From NCBI RefSeq assembly GCF_039536205.1, contig NZ_BAAAYL010000001.1:6510001-6574000 (forward strand): a DNA stretch of 64,000 nucleotides, written 5' to 3'. Below are positions 16,730 to 25,962 of this stretch, piece by piece. Numbering within the stretch: the stretch's first letter is position 1; the number at the start of each line of letters is the position of its first letter. Both the position numbers and the translations under genes were made by a program. This DNA comes from Streptomyces sannanensis. Its GTDB lineage: Bacteria; Actinomycetota; Actinomycetes; Streptomycetales; Streptomycetaceae. The notes beneath the pieces were generated by a model that worked only from the letters and a program-made list of their open reading frames with translations, ran no database searches and was not told the origin of the DNA.

Positions 16730-19114
16730 ATGAGGAAAGCCAAGCGTCAGGGACGAACGGCACCGACCCCGGAGGAGCTGCAGGGCCTCGACGCCCACTG
16801 GCGGGCCGCCAACTATCTCGCCGCCGGGCAGATCTACCTCATGAGCAACCCGCTGCTGAAGGAACCACTGCAGCCGGAGCACATCAAGCCGCGGCTCCTC
16901 GGACACTGGGGCACCTCACCCGGACTCAACTTCGTCCACACCCATCTCAACCGGGTGGTCAAGGCGCGTGACCTCTCCGCGCTGTGCATCTGGGGGCCCG
17001 GCCACGGCGGACCCGCCGTGCTCGCCAACTCCTGGCTGGAGGGAAGCTACAGCGAGACGTATCCGGACGTGAGCCGGGACGAGGCCGGCATGGCGCGGCT
17101 CTTCCGGCAGTTCTCCTTCCCCGGCGGGGTACCCAGCCATGTCGCCCCCGAGACCCCCGGCTCCATTCACGAGGGCGGCGAACTGGGCTACTCACTGGCG
17201 CACGCGTACGGCGCCGCACTCGACAACCCCGGCCTCCTCGTCGCCTGCGTCATCGGGGACGGTGAGGCGGAGACCGGTCCGCTCGCCGCCTCCTGGCACT
17301 CCAACAAGTTCCTGGACCCGGTCCACGACGGCGCGGTGCTGCCGATCCTCCACCTCAACGGCTACAAGATCGCCAACCCCACCGTGCTGGCCCGGCTCCC
17401 CGCACCGGAGCTGGACGAACTGCTGCGCGGCTACGGGCACGATCCCCTGCACGTCGAGGGCGACAACCCGCACAGCGTGCACCTCGCCATGGCGGAGGCC
17501 ATGGACACCGCGCTGGACCGTATCGCGCACATCCAGGACGAGGCCCGCACCTCCGGTGTGCGGGGACGCCCCCGCTGGCCGGTGATCGTGCTGCGCACCC
17601 CCAAGGGCTGGACCGGTCCCGCCGAGGTCGACGGCGAACCCGTCGAGGGGACCTGGCGATCCCATCAGGTTCCGCTCGCGGAAGTACGCGAGAACCCCGA
17701 GCATCTGCGTCAGTTGGAGGCCTGGCTGCGGTCCTACCGCCCGGAGGAACTCTTCGGTACGGACGGCCGGCCGGTGCCCGAAGTACTGGCCTGCGTGCCG
17801 GACGGCACGCGGCGGCTCGGTGCCACTCCGCACGCCAACGGCGGACTGCTGCTGCGCTCGCTGCCGATCCCGCCACTGGAGGAGTACGCCGTTCCCGTGG
17901 TCAAGCCCGGCACCAGCCTGCACGAGCCCACCCGGGTCCTCGGCGGCCTGCTCGCCCGGATCATGGCAGATACCGCGGACCGCCGGGACTTCCGGGTCGT
18001 GGGCCCCGACGAGACCGCCTCCAACCGGCTGGACGCCCTGTACGGCAGTACGGACAAGGTCTGGCAGGAGGCGATCCTGCCCACCGACGAACATCTCGCC
18101 ACCGACGGCCGGGTGATGGAGGTTCTCTCCGAACACCTCTGCCAGGGCTGGCTGGAGGGCTACCTCCTCACCGGCCGGCACGGGTTCTTCTCCAGCTACG
18201 AGGCCTTCGTCCACATCGTCGACTCCATGGTCAACCAGCACATCAAATGGCTGAAGACATCACGGCAGCTGTCCTGGCGCGCGCCCGTCGCCTCTCTCAA
18301 CTACCTGCTCACCTCGCATGTCTGGCGTCAGGACCACAACGGCTTCTCCCACCAGGATCCCGGCTTCGTCGACCACATTCTCAACAAGAGCCCCGAGGTC
18401 GTGCGCGTCTACCTGCCGCCGGACGCCAACACCCTGCTCTCCGTCGCCGACCACGTCCTGCGCTCCCGCGACTACGTCAACGTCGTCGTCGCCGGCAAGC
18501 AGCCCTGCTTCGACTGGCTCTCCATGGCCGACGCCCGCGCCCATTGCGCCCGCGGGGCCGGAATCTGGGAATGGGCGGGCACCGACGACGGCACCCGCGA
18601 ACCCGACGTGGTTCTCGGCTGTGCGGGTGACGTCCCCACCATGGAAGTCCTCGCCGCAGCCGCCCTTCTGCGTGCTCACCTCCCCGACCTGGCCGTCCGT
18701 GTTGTCAACGTCGTCGACATGACCAGGCTGATGCCCCGCGAGGCACATCCGCACGGCATGACCGACCCCGAGTACGACGCCCTCTTCACCCGTGACAAGC
18801 CGGTGATCTTCGCCTACCACGGCTACCCCTGGCTGATCCACCGTCTCGCCTACCGCCGCACCGGCCATGCCGACATGCACGTCCGCGGCTACAAGGAATC
18901 CGGCACCACGACGACGCCCTTCGACATGGTCGTACGCAACGACCTCGACCGTTACCGCCTGGTCATGGACGTCATCGACCGCGTCCCCGGTCTTGCCGTC
19001 CGCGCGGGCTCCGTCCGCCAGGCCATGGCCGACGTCCGTACCCGCCACCACGCCTGGATCCGCGAGCACGGCACCGACCTGCCCGAGGTCGCGGACTGGT
19101 CCTGGCCCTACTGA
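16730..19114 (+). CDS. xfp: Phosphoketolase (xylulose-5-P / fructose-6-P)
   Basis: 794 residues, the usual family length. Thiamine-diphosphate enzyme that splits xylulose 5-phosphate (and often fructose 6-phosphate) with phosphate into acetyl phosphate plus glyceraldehyde 3-phosphate (or erythrose 4-phosphate). Seen: [19 protein letters not shown] near the N terminus, the [21 protein letters not shown] stretch in two parts, the ThDP motif [12 protein letters not shown], and the [14 protein letters not shown]-terminal signature. ATG 16730 follows GGAGGA. It yields acetyl phosphate, hence ATP through acetate kinase, without respiration, which fits the hypoxia island; Box B lies just upstream. 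Confidence 0.95.
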   Translation: MRKAKRQGRTAPTPEELQGLDAHWRAANYLAAGQIYLMSNPLLKEPLQPEHIKPRLLGHWGTSPGLNFVHTHLNRVVKARDLSALCIWGPGHGGPAVLANSWLEGSYSETYPDVSRDEAGMARLFRQFSFPGGVPSHVAPETPGSIHEGGELGYSLAHAYGAALDNPGLLVACVIGDGEAETGPLAASWHSNKFLDPVHDGAVLPILHLNGYKIANPTVLARLPAPELDELLRGYGHDPLHVEGDNPHSVHLAMAEAMDTALDRIAHIQDEARTSGVRGRPRWPVIVLRTPKGWTGPAEVDGEPVEGTWRSHQVPLAEVRENPEHLRQLEAWLRSYRPEELFGTDGRPVPEVLACVPDGTRRLGATPHANGGLLLRSLPIPPLEEYAVPVVKPGTSLHEPTRVLGGLLARIMADTADRRDFRVVGPDETASNRLDALYGSTDKVWQEAILPTDEHLATDGRVMEVLSEHLCQGWLEGYLLTGRHGFFSSYEAFVHIVDSMVNQHIKWLKTSRQLSWRAPVASLNYLLTSHVWRQDHNGFSHQDPGFVDHILNKSPEVVRVYLPPDANTLLSVADHVLRSRDYVNVVVAGKQPCFDWLSMADARAHCARGAGIWEWAGTDDGTREPDVVLGCAGDVPTMEVLAAAALLRAHLPDLAVRVVNVVDMTRLMPREAHPHGMTDPEYDALFTRDKPVIFAYHGYPWLIHRLAYRRTGHADMHVRGYKESGTTTTPFDMVVRNDLDRYRLVMDVIDRVPGLAVRAGSVRQAMADVRTRHHAWIREHGTDLPEVADWSWPY

Positions 19115-19138
19115 ACGACCGCCGCGTACGGCCCCGGC

Positions 19139-19813
19139 TCATTCGGGCGGCGGGCCGGTGAGATCGCACTTCACGCCGACGACTCCTTCGACGGTCTGCG
19201 CGAGGCGGGCGGCGACGGGTATGAGCCCGCTGTCGCGGACGCTGCCGGTGAGCGTGACCACTCCGTCGGTGACCTCGACCCGGACACCCCGTCGGGACAC
19301 CGTGAAGAGCCGGTCGACGACATCGCGCCGTATCTCCACCGCGATGTCGTCGTCCGGGCGGAGGAAGACCTTCAACAGGTCGGCGCGGCTGACGATGCCC
19401 TGGAGGTTTCCTGCCGCGTCGACCACGGGAAGGCGCTTGACCTGCTGACGGGCCATGACACGGGCGGCCTGGGGGAGCGTGGCATCGGCGTGGATCGTGA
19501 TCGCCGGGGCCGTCATGAGCTCCTCGGCGCTGACTCCGGCGGCCTTGGCCGTGTCGCCGAGGCGTTGCATCTGCTCGATCAGACCCGGTTCGGTGTCGTG
19601 GAACTCCTCCTTGGTGAGGAGATCCGCCTCGGAGATCACCCCGACCACCCGGCCCTCGCCTTCCAGGACGGGCATGGCGGTGACCTTCCACTGCTCCATG
19701 GCGGCGACGATCTCCTTGAACTGCGCGTCGCGCGTGACGGCCACGACGGTCTTCGTCATCACGTCGTTCACGGTGTACGGGGTGGGGGCCATGACGAAGT
19801 CCTCATCAGACAT
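19139..19813 (-). CDS. CBS-domain pair plus BON domain protein (Hrp1-like)
   Basis: 224 residues. Two CBS motifs (about residues 15-75 and 100-155; VNDVMTKTVVAV, EGEGRVVGVISEADLL and VKRLPVVDAAGNLQGIVSRADLL) form a nucleotide-sensing Bateman module, followed by a BON domain (about 165-215; VRVEVTDGVVTLTGSVRD). CBS pairs bind adenine nucleotides; the M. tuberculosis CBS protein Hrp1 belongs to the DosR regulon. Paralogue of 29436-30089. Convergent with phosphoketolase and divergent from the alcohol dehydrogenase, with Box C between. Confidence 0.88.
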   Translation of the reverse strand: MSDEDFVMAPTPYTVNDVMTKTVVAVTRDAQFKEIVAAMEQWKVTAMPVLEGEGRVVGVISEADLLTKEEFHDTEPGLIEQMQRLGDTAKAAGVSAEELMTAPAITIHADATLPQAARVMARQQVKRLPVVDAAGNLQGIVSRADLLKVFLRPDDDIAVEIRRDVVDRLFTVSRRGVRVEVTDGVVTLTGSVRDSGLIPVAARLAQTVEGVVGVKCDLTGPPPE

Positions 19814-19898
19814 GGGCCGGCCTGGACCGTCGGCCGAGCCTCACCCCCAGGGTGGAACGACGGCCGCGAGGCCGGACAGGGTCTGGCGGGCATACCGG

Positions 19899-19914
19899 AG
19901 GGCCGTCCGGCCCA
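19899..19914. promoter_or_regulatory. Box C: OsdR/DosR-type palindrome (divergent)
   Basis: AGGGCC-GTCC-GGCCCA, a perfect GGGCC-N4-GGCCC. Centre is about 75 bases from the alcohol dehydrogenase start and about 93 from the CBS-BON start, so one site could serve both directions. A weaker GGCC-GCGA-GGCC lies nearby at 19862-19873. Confidence 0.6.
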
Positions 19915-19981
19915 AGCGCCCGCGACGCCCGCCGGGAGAACCTGGCAGTGGTGACCACACGTGACCAGGAAGGACGACGTC

Positions 19982-21055
19982 ATGAAGGCACTCGTCTTCC
20001 ACGGACCGGAGCAGACGTCGTGGCAGGACGTCCCGGACCCGGACATCAAGGACGCGGCGGACGCGGTCGTCCGCGTCGACGCCGTGACAATCTGCGGCAC
20101 GGACCTGCACATCATCAAGGGCGACGTGCCCGAGGTGACCCCGGGGCGGATCCTGGGACACGAGGCCGTCGGAGAGGTCATGGAGGCCGGCGCCGACGTG
20201 CGAACGGTCCGCCCCGGCGACCGGGTGCTGGTGTCCTGCATCTCGGCCTGCGGCCGCTGCCGCTTCTGCCGCGAGAACAGGTACGGGCAGTGCCGTGGAG
20301 GGGGCGGCTGGGTCCTCGGACATCTGATCGACGGCACGCAGGCCGAATACGTACGCGTGCCTTTTGCCGACCTGTCCCTCCATCCGCTGCCCCACACGGT
20401 CGACAGCAAGGACGCCGTCCTGTTGGCCGACATCTTCCCCACCGCCTACGAGGTGGGTGTGCTGAACGGGAAGGTCCAGCCGGGCGACACCGTCGTCGTG
20501 GTCGGAGCCGGACCGATCGGACTCGCCACGATCGCGACCGCCCGCTTCTTCAGCCCCGGGCGGATCATCGCCGTCGACCTCGCCGAATCCCGGCTGGCCG
20601 CGGCCCGGGCCATCGGTGCGGACGCCGTGGCCCACGCGGAGGAAGGTCCGGAGCTGCTGGTCGAGGACCTGACGGACGGTCTCGGCGCGGACGTGGTCGT
20701 CGAAGCGGTGGGCGCACCCGAGACATTCCAGATGTGCACCCGCATGGTGCGCCCCGGCGGCCGGGTGGCCAACGTCGGCGTCCACGGCAAGCCCGCTGCC
20801 CTGCATCTCGAACACCTGTGGATCAAGGATGTGACGATCACGACAGGACTGGTCGACACCTACTCCACACCGCTGCTGCTGCAGATGATGGCCGCGGGCA
20901 GGCTCCCCTCCTCCTCGCTGGTCACGCACCACTTCGAGCTGGGCCGGATGGAGGAGGCGTACGACGTGTTCTCCCGCGCGGCCGGCACCGGTGCGATCAA
21001 AGTGGTCCTCGGCAGCCCCCAGCACGACGCTCTCAGCGTCCCCGAGGGGCCGTGA
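19982..21055 (+). CDS. Zinc-dependent alcohol dehydrogenase (medium-chain)
   Basis: 357 residues of the MDR superfamily. Catalytic-zinc region CGTDLHIIKGD and GHEAVGEV; structural zinc loop CISACGRCRFCRENRYGQC; Rossmann motif VVVGAGPIGLATI followed by VDLAESR, whose Asp suggests NAD. Length and motifs resemble streptomycete Zn-ADHs of the IDP-like/threonine dehydrogenase branch, so ethanol, isopropanol or another short alcohol/aldehyde is possible. Start ATG 19982 after AAGGA. First gene of a probable operon with the HAD and GH65 genes (21-base gap, then four-base overlap), under Box C. Could reoxidise NADH when oxygen is short. Confidence 0.88.
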   Translation: MKALVFHGPEQTSWQDVPDPDIKDAADAVVRVDAVTICGTDLHIIKGDVPEVTPGRILGHEAVGEVMEAGADVRTVRPGDRVLVSCISACGRCRFCRENRYGQCRGGGGWVLGHLIDGTQAEYVRVPFADLSLHPLPHTVDSKDAVLLADIFPTAYEVGVLNGKVQPGDTVVVVGAGPIGLATIATARFFSPGRIIAVDLAESRLAAARAIGADAVAHAEEGPELLVEDLTDGLGADVVVEAVGAPETFQMCTRMVRPGGRVANVGVHGKPAALHLEHLWIKDVTITTGLVDTYSTPLLLQMMAAGRLPSSSLVTHHFELGRMEEAYDVFSRAAGTGAIKVVLGSPQHDALSVPEGP

Positions 21056-21076
21056 CCCGGACGGGAGGCGAGGAGC

Positions 21077-21841
21077 ATGTGCGGACCGAGGCTCCGGGCG
21101 GTGGTGTTCGACACCGATGGTGTCCTCACCGACTCGGCCCGGGTCCACGCGGCCGCCTGGAAGCTCGCCTTCGACGGCTGTCTCGACGTCCTGCCTGCCG
21201 CGGACCGGGAGCAGTGCCGCCCGTTCGACCAGGTGGAGGAGTACCGGCGGCTCGTGGACGGGAAGTCCCGGTTCGACGGCGCCCTGGCCTTCCTCACGGC
21301 ACGCGGTATCCACCTGCCCACGGGCGATCCGCAGGACCCGCCGGGATGCGGCAGCGTATGGGCGATCGCCGCCCGCAAGGACCAGGAATTCGTCACCGCG
21401 CTGCGCGAGCGGCCCCCCGAAGCGTTCCCTGACGTGCTTCCTCTGCTGCGCACGCTGCGGGAGGCGGGAGTCCTGTGCGCCGCGGCGTCGGCATCCCGTC
21501 ACGCCCGGGACGTGCTCACCGCGGCCGGAATCGTCGGTCTGTGCGAGACGGTGGTGGACGGCGTGGAGGCGGCCCGCCTGGGACTGCCGGGCAAACCTGA
21601 TCCCGCGCTGTTCGTGGAGGCAGCTCGCAGGCTGGGCATGCCGCCCGCGGCTGCGGCGGTCGTCGAGGACGCTTCGGTCGGTGTGGAGGCGGCCCGGCGT
21701 GGCGGCTTCGGCCTGGTGGTCGGCCTCGACCGCGGAGCGAGCCCGGCCGCCGCGGCGGACCTGCGGGCGCACGGCGCCGACCTGGTCGTCGGCGACCTCT
21801 CCGGCCTGCCGGAGGACATCGCCCGGAGGAACCGGCCATGA
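21077..21841 (+). CDS. HAD phosphatase, beta-phosphoglucomutase type
   Basis: 254 residues. HAD motif I VVFDTDGVLTDS with both aspartates of the phosphotransfer nucleophile/acid pair, a helical cap that is longer than usual (about residues 20-110, including the FDQVEEYRRLVDGKSR substrate segment typical of beta-PGM), motif II around ASASRH, motif III GKPDPALF and motif IV VEDASVGVEAA. Adjacent to a GH65 phosphorylase, it most likely converts beta-glucose 1-phosphate to glucose 6-phosphate. The stop overlaps the GH65 start (ATGA). Confidence 0.88.
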   Translation: MCGPRLRAVVFDTDGVLTDSARVHAAAWKLAFDGCLDVLPAADREQCRPFDQVEEYRRLVDGKSRFDGALAFLTARGIHLPTGDPQDPPGCGSVWAIAARKDQEFVTALRERPPEAFPDVLPLLRTLREAGVLCAAASASRHARDVLTAAGIVGLCETVVDGVEAARLGLPGKPDPALFVEAARRLGMPPAAAAVVEDASVGVEAARRGGFGLVVGLDRGASPAAAADLRAHGADLVVGDLSGLPEDIARRNRP

Positions 21842-24237
21842 CCTCCGAATGGACATGGGAGTACGCCGGGTACGACCCCAAGCAGCAGCGCCTGAGGGAA
21901 GCCCTGTGCACGCTGGGCAACGGCTGCTTCGCCACCCGGGGAGCCGTACCCGAGACCGGTGCCGGGCCGGTGCACTATCCCGGCACGTACGCCGCCGGTG
22001 TCTACAACCGGCTGGAATCCACGGTGGCCGGACGGCGCGTGTCGAACGAGGACATGGTAAACCTGCCGAACTGGCTGCCGCTGCGCTACCGCTGCCATCC
22101 GGACGACGGTCCGCTGGGCGACTGGCTCACCCCCGACCACCGGACCCTCCGGCACTTCCATCTGTCGCTCGACCTGCGAGCCGGAGTGCTCACCCACCGG
22201 ATGCTGTTCCAGGACGGACACGGCCGGCGCCTGACCGTCACCCACACCCGGATCGTGCACATGGGCGATCCGCACCTCGCCGCCCAGCGGACCACCCTGC
22301 GGGCCCACGGATGGAGCGGCACCGTCGAGGTGGAGTCGGCGCTCGACGGCGACGTCTCCAATGCCGGTGTCGACCGCTACCGTGACCTCAACGGCCATCA
22401 TCTGACGGGGCGGCACACCGGCGTGACACCGGACGGGGCCCAGTGGCTGTCCTGCCACACCATCACCTCGCACATCCGGGTCGGTCTGGCCGTACGGACC
22501 ACCACGCGGCCCGAGGTCGTACCCCGCACACACATCAGGGAGAGCAGCAGCGCCCAGGCGTTCACCGTGCCGATCTCCAGGAGCCGGCCGGTCACCGTGG
22601 TGAAGACCGTCGCGCTCCACACCTCCCTGGACCGGCCCGCCGAAGATCCCCCGCAGGCCGCACTCAACCGCGTGGCGCGGGCACCGGCCTTCCAGCAACT
22701 GCTCGTCTCGCACCGGGCTGCATGGGCACACCTGTGGAGCCGGGCAGAGCTGACCGTCCCCGGAGAAGCCGGCCGCATCCTCCATCTGCACATGTTTCAT
22801 GTGCTGCAGACCCTGTCCCCGCACACGGCGGACCTTGATGCCGGGGTGCCGGCCCGAGGCCTGCACGGTGAGGCCTACCGCGGCCATGTGTTCTGGGACG
22901 AGCTGTTCGTCCTGCCGTATCTGAACCTGCACTTCCCGGAAGTGGCACGGGCGCTGCTCACCTACCGTCACCGGAGGCTCGGCGAGGCCTGCGCGGCGGC
23001 CCGGGCCGCGGGACAGCAGGGCGCGATGTACCCGTGGCAGAGCGGCAGCGAGGGCCGTGAGGAGACCCAGGAACTCCATATGAACCCCCGGTCGGGCCGC
23101 TGGATGCCCGATCATTCACGGCTTCAGCGCCATGTCGGCTCCGCGATCGCCCACAATGTGTGGCGTTACGGGCAAGCGACCGGCGACATCGGCTTCCTGC
23201 ACGGCCAGGGCGCCGAGATGCTGCTCCAGATCGCCCGTTTCTGGGCCGGGGCCGCACGATACGACACCTCCGTGGGCCGCTACCGCATCTGCGGGGTCCT
23301 CGGCCCGGACGAGTACCACGACGCGTATCCGGGCGCCACTGCCCCGGGACTGGACGACAACGCGTACACCAACGTGACCGCCGCCTGGGTCATCGCCCGC
23401 GCCCTCGAACTGGTGGACGAGCTGCTCCCTGAGCGCCGGGAGGAACTGCTCGATCAGCTCGCGGTGGACGCCGAGGTCCTGGAGGGCTGGGACGACATCT
23501 CCCGGCGGCTACGGGTGCCGTTCCATGCGGGCGTGGTGAGCCAGTTCGAGGGATACGGCGAACTCGCCGAGCTGAACTGGGACGCGTACCGGGCCCGGTA
23601 CGTGGACATCCGCAGGCTCGACCGGATCCTGGAGGCCGAGGGCGACACGGTCAACCGCTACCAGGCGTCCAAGCAGGCGGACACGCTCATGCTGGGCTAT
23701 CTGTTCTCCCCGGCCGAGCTGACCGGGCTCTTCGCGCGCCTCGGCTACCGCCTGGACGACGAGTTGTGGCGCGCCACGGTCGAGTACTACCTGCACCGGA
23801 CCAGCCATGGCTCGACGCTCAGCAGTCTGGTCCACGGCTGGGTTCTGACCAGACTCAAGGGGGCGGGCGCCTGGCGGTACTGCGAGGAAGCCCTCCTCAG
23901 CGACGTGGCCGACGTCCAGGGCGGCACGACGGGGGAAGGCATTCACCTCGGTGCGATGGCGGGTTCCCTGGACCTCGTGCAGCGCGGGCTGACCGGTCTG
24001 GAGGCCGGTCCCGACGGGCTGCGGCTGGACCCCGTACCCCTCGACGAGATCTCCCGCTTCTCCTTCTCGCTCTGCTACCGCGGCCATGAGGGGGTCCGCG
24101 TCCGGATACTGCCGGGACGGCTGGGCATCGGGGTGCCCGTTTCGCAACAGGGCCCGCTCACCGTGGTCCTTGCGGGCGAACGCCGTGTCACCTTCCCGCC
24201 CGGCGCGCAGCATTGGCTCCGTCTGCCCGGTGCGTGA
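21838..24237 (+). CDS. Glycoside hydrolase family 65 phosphorylase (trehalose/maltose/kojibiose type)
   Basis: 799 residues, full length. N-terminal beta-sandwich (EWTWEYAGYDPKQQRLREAL, TLGNGCFATRGA), helical (alpha/alpha)6 barrel containing GHVFWDELFVLPYLNLHFPE and the catalytic segment CGVLGPDEYHDA with the general-acid Glu, and a C-terminal sandwich. Inverting phosphorylases of this family cleave alpha-glucobioses such as trehalose or maltose with phosphate, giving beta-glucose 1-phosphate and glucose. The coupled beta-PGM gene supports phosphorolysis rather than hydrolysis. Substrate cannot be decided by eye. In mycobacteria a comparable pair (HAD plus GH65) exists. The route saves one ATP per disaccharide, sensible under hypoxia. 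Confidence 0.9.
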   Translation: MTSEWTWEYAGYDPKQQRLREALCTLGNGCFATRGAVPETGAGPVHYPGTYAAGVYNRLESTVAGRRVSNEDMVNLPNWLPLRYRCHPDDGPLGDWLTPDHRTLRHFHLSLDLRAGVLTHRMLFQDGHGRRLTVTHTRIVHMGDPHLAAQRTTLRAHGWSGTVEVESALDGDVSNAGVDRYRDLNGHHLTGRHTGVTPDGAQWLSCHTITSHIRVGLAVRTTTRPEVVPRTHIRESSSAQAFTVPISRSRPVTVVKTVALHTSLDRPAEDPPQAALNRVARAPAFQQLLVSHRAAWAHLWSRAELTVPGEAGRILHLHMFHVLQTLSPHTADLDAGVPARGLHGEAYRGHVFWDELFVLPYLNLHFPEVARALLTYRHRRLGEACAAARAAGQQGAMYPWQSGSEGREETQELHMNPRSGRWMPDHSRLQRHVGSAIAHNVWRYGQATGDIGFLHGQGAEMLLQIARFWAGAARYDTSVGRYRICGVLGPDEYHDAYPGATAPGLDDNAYTNVTAAWVIARALELVDELLPERREELLDQLAVDAEVLEGWDDISRRLRVPFHAGVVSQFEGYGELAELNWDAYRARYVDIRRLDRILEAEGDTVNRYQASKQADTLMLGYLFSPAELTGLFARLGYRLDDELWRATVEYYLHRTSHGSTLSSLVHGWVLTRLKGAGAWRYCEEALLSDVADVQGGTTGEGIHLGAMAGSLDLVQRGLTGLEAGPDGLRLDPVPLDEISRFSFSLCYRGHEGVRVRILPGRLGIGVPVSQQGPLTVVLAGERRVTFPPGAQHWLRLPGA

Positions 24238-24260
24238 CCCGGCGGACGGCTGTCCCACAG

Positions 24261-24300
24261 GGTGTCCTCACGAGCAGGGTGTCCTGAGAGGCGGTGTCCT
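24261..24300. repeat. Three GGTGTCCT direct repeats at convergent gene ends
   Basis: GGTGTCCT occurs at 24261, 24278 and 24293 (periods 17 and 15), with flanking CACG shared by the first and third. They lie between the GH65 stop and the nitroreductase stop. No strong terminator hairpin was seen here; function unknown. Confidence 0.6.
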
Positions 24301-25289
24301 CACGCGATGTCGAGGACTTCGGGCACCGGCCGACGCGGGGTCGCCGGACCCGCCGGGCCGTATCCGAGGCGGATCACCATCTGCACATGGCCCATCGACG
24401 ATGCCGGGTCACGCACCGCCCATCGCAGTTCGGGCCATTCCAGGGCGTGGGACGTGAGGGAGGTGGCCAGTCCGTCCGAGGTGGCCTGGAGCAGTACCCG
24501 TTCCATGGCCTGACCGGCTCGCAGCCAGTCCTCCGGCCGGTCCTCGGTCGTGCCCAGCAGGGCGAGCCGGGGGGTCTTCTCGAAGGTGGCCGAGCCACGG
24601 CCGGGAACGGCGCGCCGACCGGCGAAGTCGCGGACCGGAGCGGTGACGTCGTGCTGTCGGGGACCGAGGGCATGAGCAGGGATTCCCTCCGGCCTGGAAG
24701 GGCCCTCCTCGGTACCCGTTCGCGTCCAGTGGGCGATCTCCTGCTGGATTTCGGGGGCGAGGGCCTCGCGGCCTTCGGCGTCGTGCACGAGGTCCAGCAC
24801 GGATTGCACGTGCCATGTGTCGGGGAAGAACAGGCGGGCGCCTTCGAGCAACGCCGCGCCGCACAGCCCGTCCACGATGTCCGACGGGATCTCCTCGTCG
24901 GTGAAGGGGAAGCGGCTGGTGCGCCGTCGGCTGATCGCGGGGTGGAGGACGGCGAGATCGTCGTCCGGGCCCACGGGTCCGGCAAGGCCGACCTCGGCGA
25001 GCAGCAGGGGGTCGGCGGGGTCGGGGAGGAGCCTGACGTCCGCTTCCCGGCCCGCGTGGGCGGCCGCGACACGCAGGTTGAAGAGCGCGGCTCCGCAGCC
25101 GATGTGCAGGGCACGGGTCGTCGGGTCGGCCTTGGGCATTGTGCGCTCCGGATCGGCGCGCATCTCCAGGGAGGCGGTGTCGCGCAGGAAGCGGAACTTC
25201 CACGGCTGGGCGTTGTGCATCGACGGAGCCGCCGTGGCGTCCTCGACGAGGTGCGTCACGGAGGTTGAGTCGAGTGGTCGTGTAGGCAC
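24300..25289 (-). CDS. Acg family FMN-binding nitroreductase-like protein
   Basis: 329 residues. N-terminal flavin-binding signature APSMHNAQPWKFRF, the GCGAALFNLRVA segment, and the C-terminal LTSHALEWPELR... MVIRLGYGP region mark it as the Acg (Rv2032/Rv3131) subgroup of nitroreductase folds: two half-domains fused in one chain. In mycobacteria these are among the most strongly DosR-controlled proteins, possibly storing or sequestering flavin. Start GTG 25289 has GGAGG at ideal spacing. Upstream the frame is open without a stop into the DUF4389 gene, so a read-through fusion of 496 residues is possible (see finding). Box D lies 76-91 bases upstream. Confidence 0.85.
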   Translation of the reverse strand: MPTRPLDSTSVTHLVEDATAAPSMHNAQPWKFRFLRDTASLEMRADPERTMPKADPTTRALHIGCGAALFNLRVAAAHAGREADVRLLPDPADPLLLAEVGLAGPVGPDDDLAVLHPAISRRRTSRFPFTDEEIPSDIVDGLCGAALLEGARLFFPDTWHVQSVLDLVHDAEGREALAPEIQQEIAHWTRTGTEEGPSRPEGIPAHALGPRQHDVTAPVRDFAGRRAVPGRGSATFEKTPRLALLGTTEDRPEDWLRAGQAMERVLLQATSDGLATSLTSHALEWPELRWAVRDPASSMGHVQMVIRLGYGPAGPATPRRPVPEVLDIA

Positions 25290-25790
25290 TGGGGGTCTCC
25301 CTCCGGGAGCGGGCCGCCCGCGCGGCCACGGTTCCAGCGTCACGGCCCGGCAGCCGGGGCAGGAGGGGCCGAGGGTCCCCGTGGGGTCGCCGAACGGCCC
25401 TGGTCCTTCGCCGCACGGACGCCGGGGCCAGGTCCGGGCGACGCGCTCGGTCCCGCCCATGTCGAGCCGGAACGGCGGGTAGGCGTCCGCCATCAGGGTC
25501 GCGTAGGCCACCACGCGCAGCACCCACCGGTCGAGCCCGATGATCAAGTCGAACAGGTCCTGCGGGTACTTCCCGGTGAGGGCCGGAACGACGGCGGCGA
25601 TGAGGACCAGGACGCAGATCAGGCCGCCGGCCCACCAGTCGTCCCGGTAGCCGTTCAGGAAGAAGGCGGTCACGATGTAGTGCGGGATGGCCGGCAGCCA
25701 CCACTTCACCGGCCACGGCCGGCGCGACTGGGGCGTGTCGAGCGCCGCCTCCACGCTGACCGGCCGGTGTTCCGCCGGAGTCGTCGTCAT
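25290..25790 (-). CDS. DUF4389-type membrane protein, no stop before nitroreductase gene
   Basis: Starts at ATG 25790 with a near-perfect GAAGGAGGTGA ribosome-binding site. Residues 1-105 match the DUF4389 pattern: RRPWPVKWWLPAIPHYIV, one or two membrane helices (about 55-80), TGKYPQDLFDLIIG, then ADAYPPFRLDMGG, which is normally close to the end of short members. Here the frame runs on for about 60 low-complexity Pro/Gly/Arg residues and enters the nitroreductase in frame. The tail is compositionally unlike a domain and contains Box D, so it looks like promoter DNA read through after loss of a stop codon. Function of DUF4389 is unknown. Confidence 0.75.
25365..25380. promoter_or_regulatory. 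Box D: OsdR/DosR-type palindrome
   Basis: GGGGCC-GAGG-GTCCCC; the right half GTCCC equals the mycobacterial DosR half site. Centre is about 83 bases before the nitroreductase GTG start, yet the site lies within the open frame linking DUF4389 to the nitroreductase. Confidence 0.55.
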
Positions 25791-25860
25791 GCCGGTCACC
25801 TCCTTCGAGGTCCCCATGACCAGGCTGACCATGGCCGGCCCACGCGTTCACCGCGGACCG

Positions 25861-25876
25861 GGGACCTTCGGTCCGG
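25861..25876. promoter_or_regulatory. Box F: weaker OsdR/DosR-type palindrome (divergent)
   Basis: GGGACC-TTCG-GTCCGG, containing the exact palindrome GGACC-TTC-GGTCC. The spacer is one base shorter than in the other boxes if scored as a palindrome. It lies about 78 bases from the DUF4389 start and 94 from the USP start, the same distance range as boxes A-E. Confidence 0.4.
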
Positions 25877-25962
25877 CGACGGCCCCCTGTGGCCCTCGTT
25901 CCGGCACGGTCCCCCGTGACACGGTGAGTGGTGACGCCGCTGGGACGCCACAAGGAGGAACC

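Noticed and set aside
19860..19875. Second dormancy-type site, GGCC-GCGA-GGCC
   Set aside because: Only the inner four-base arms match; such short matches are expected many times by chance at this base composition. Mentioned with Box C but not called.
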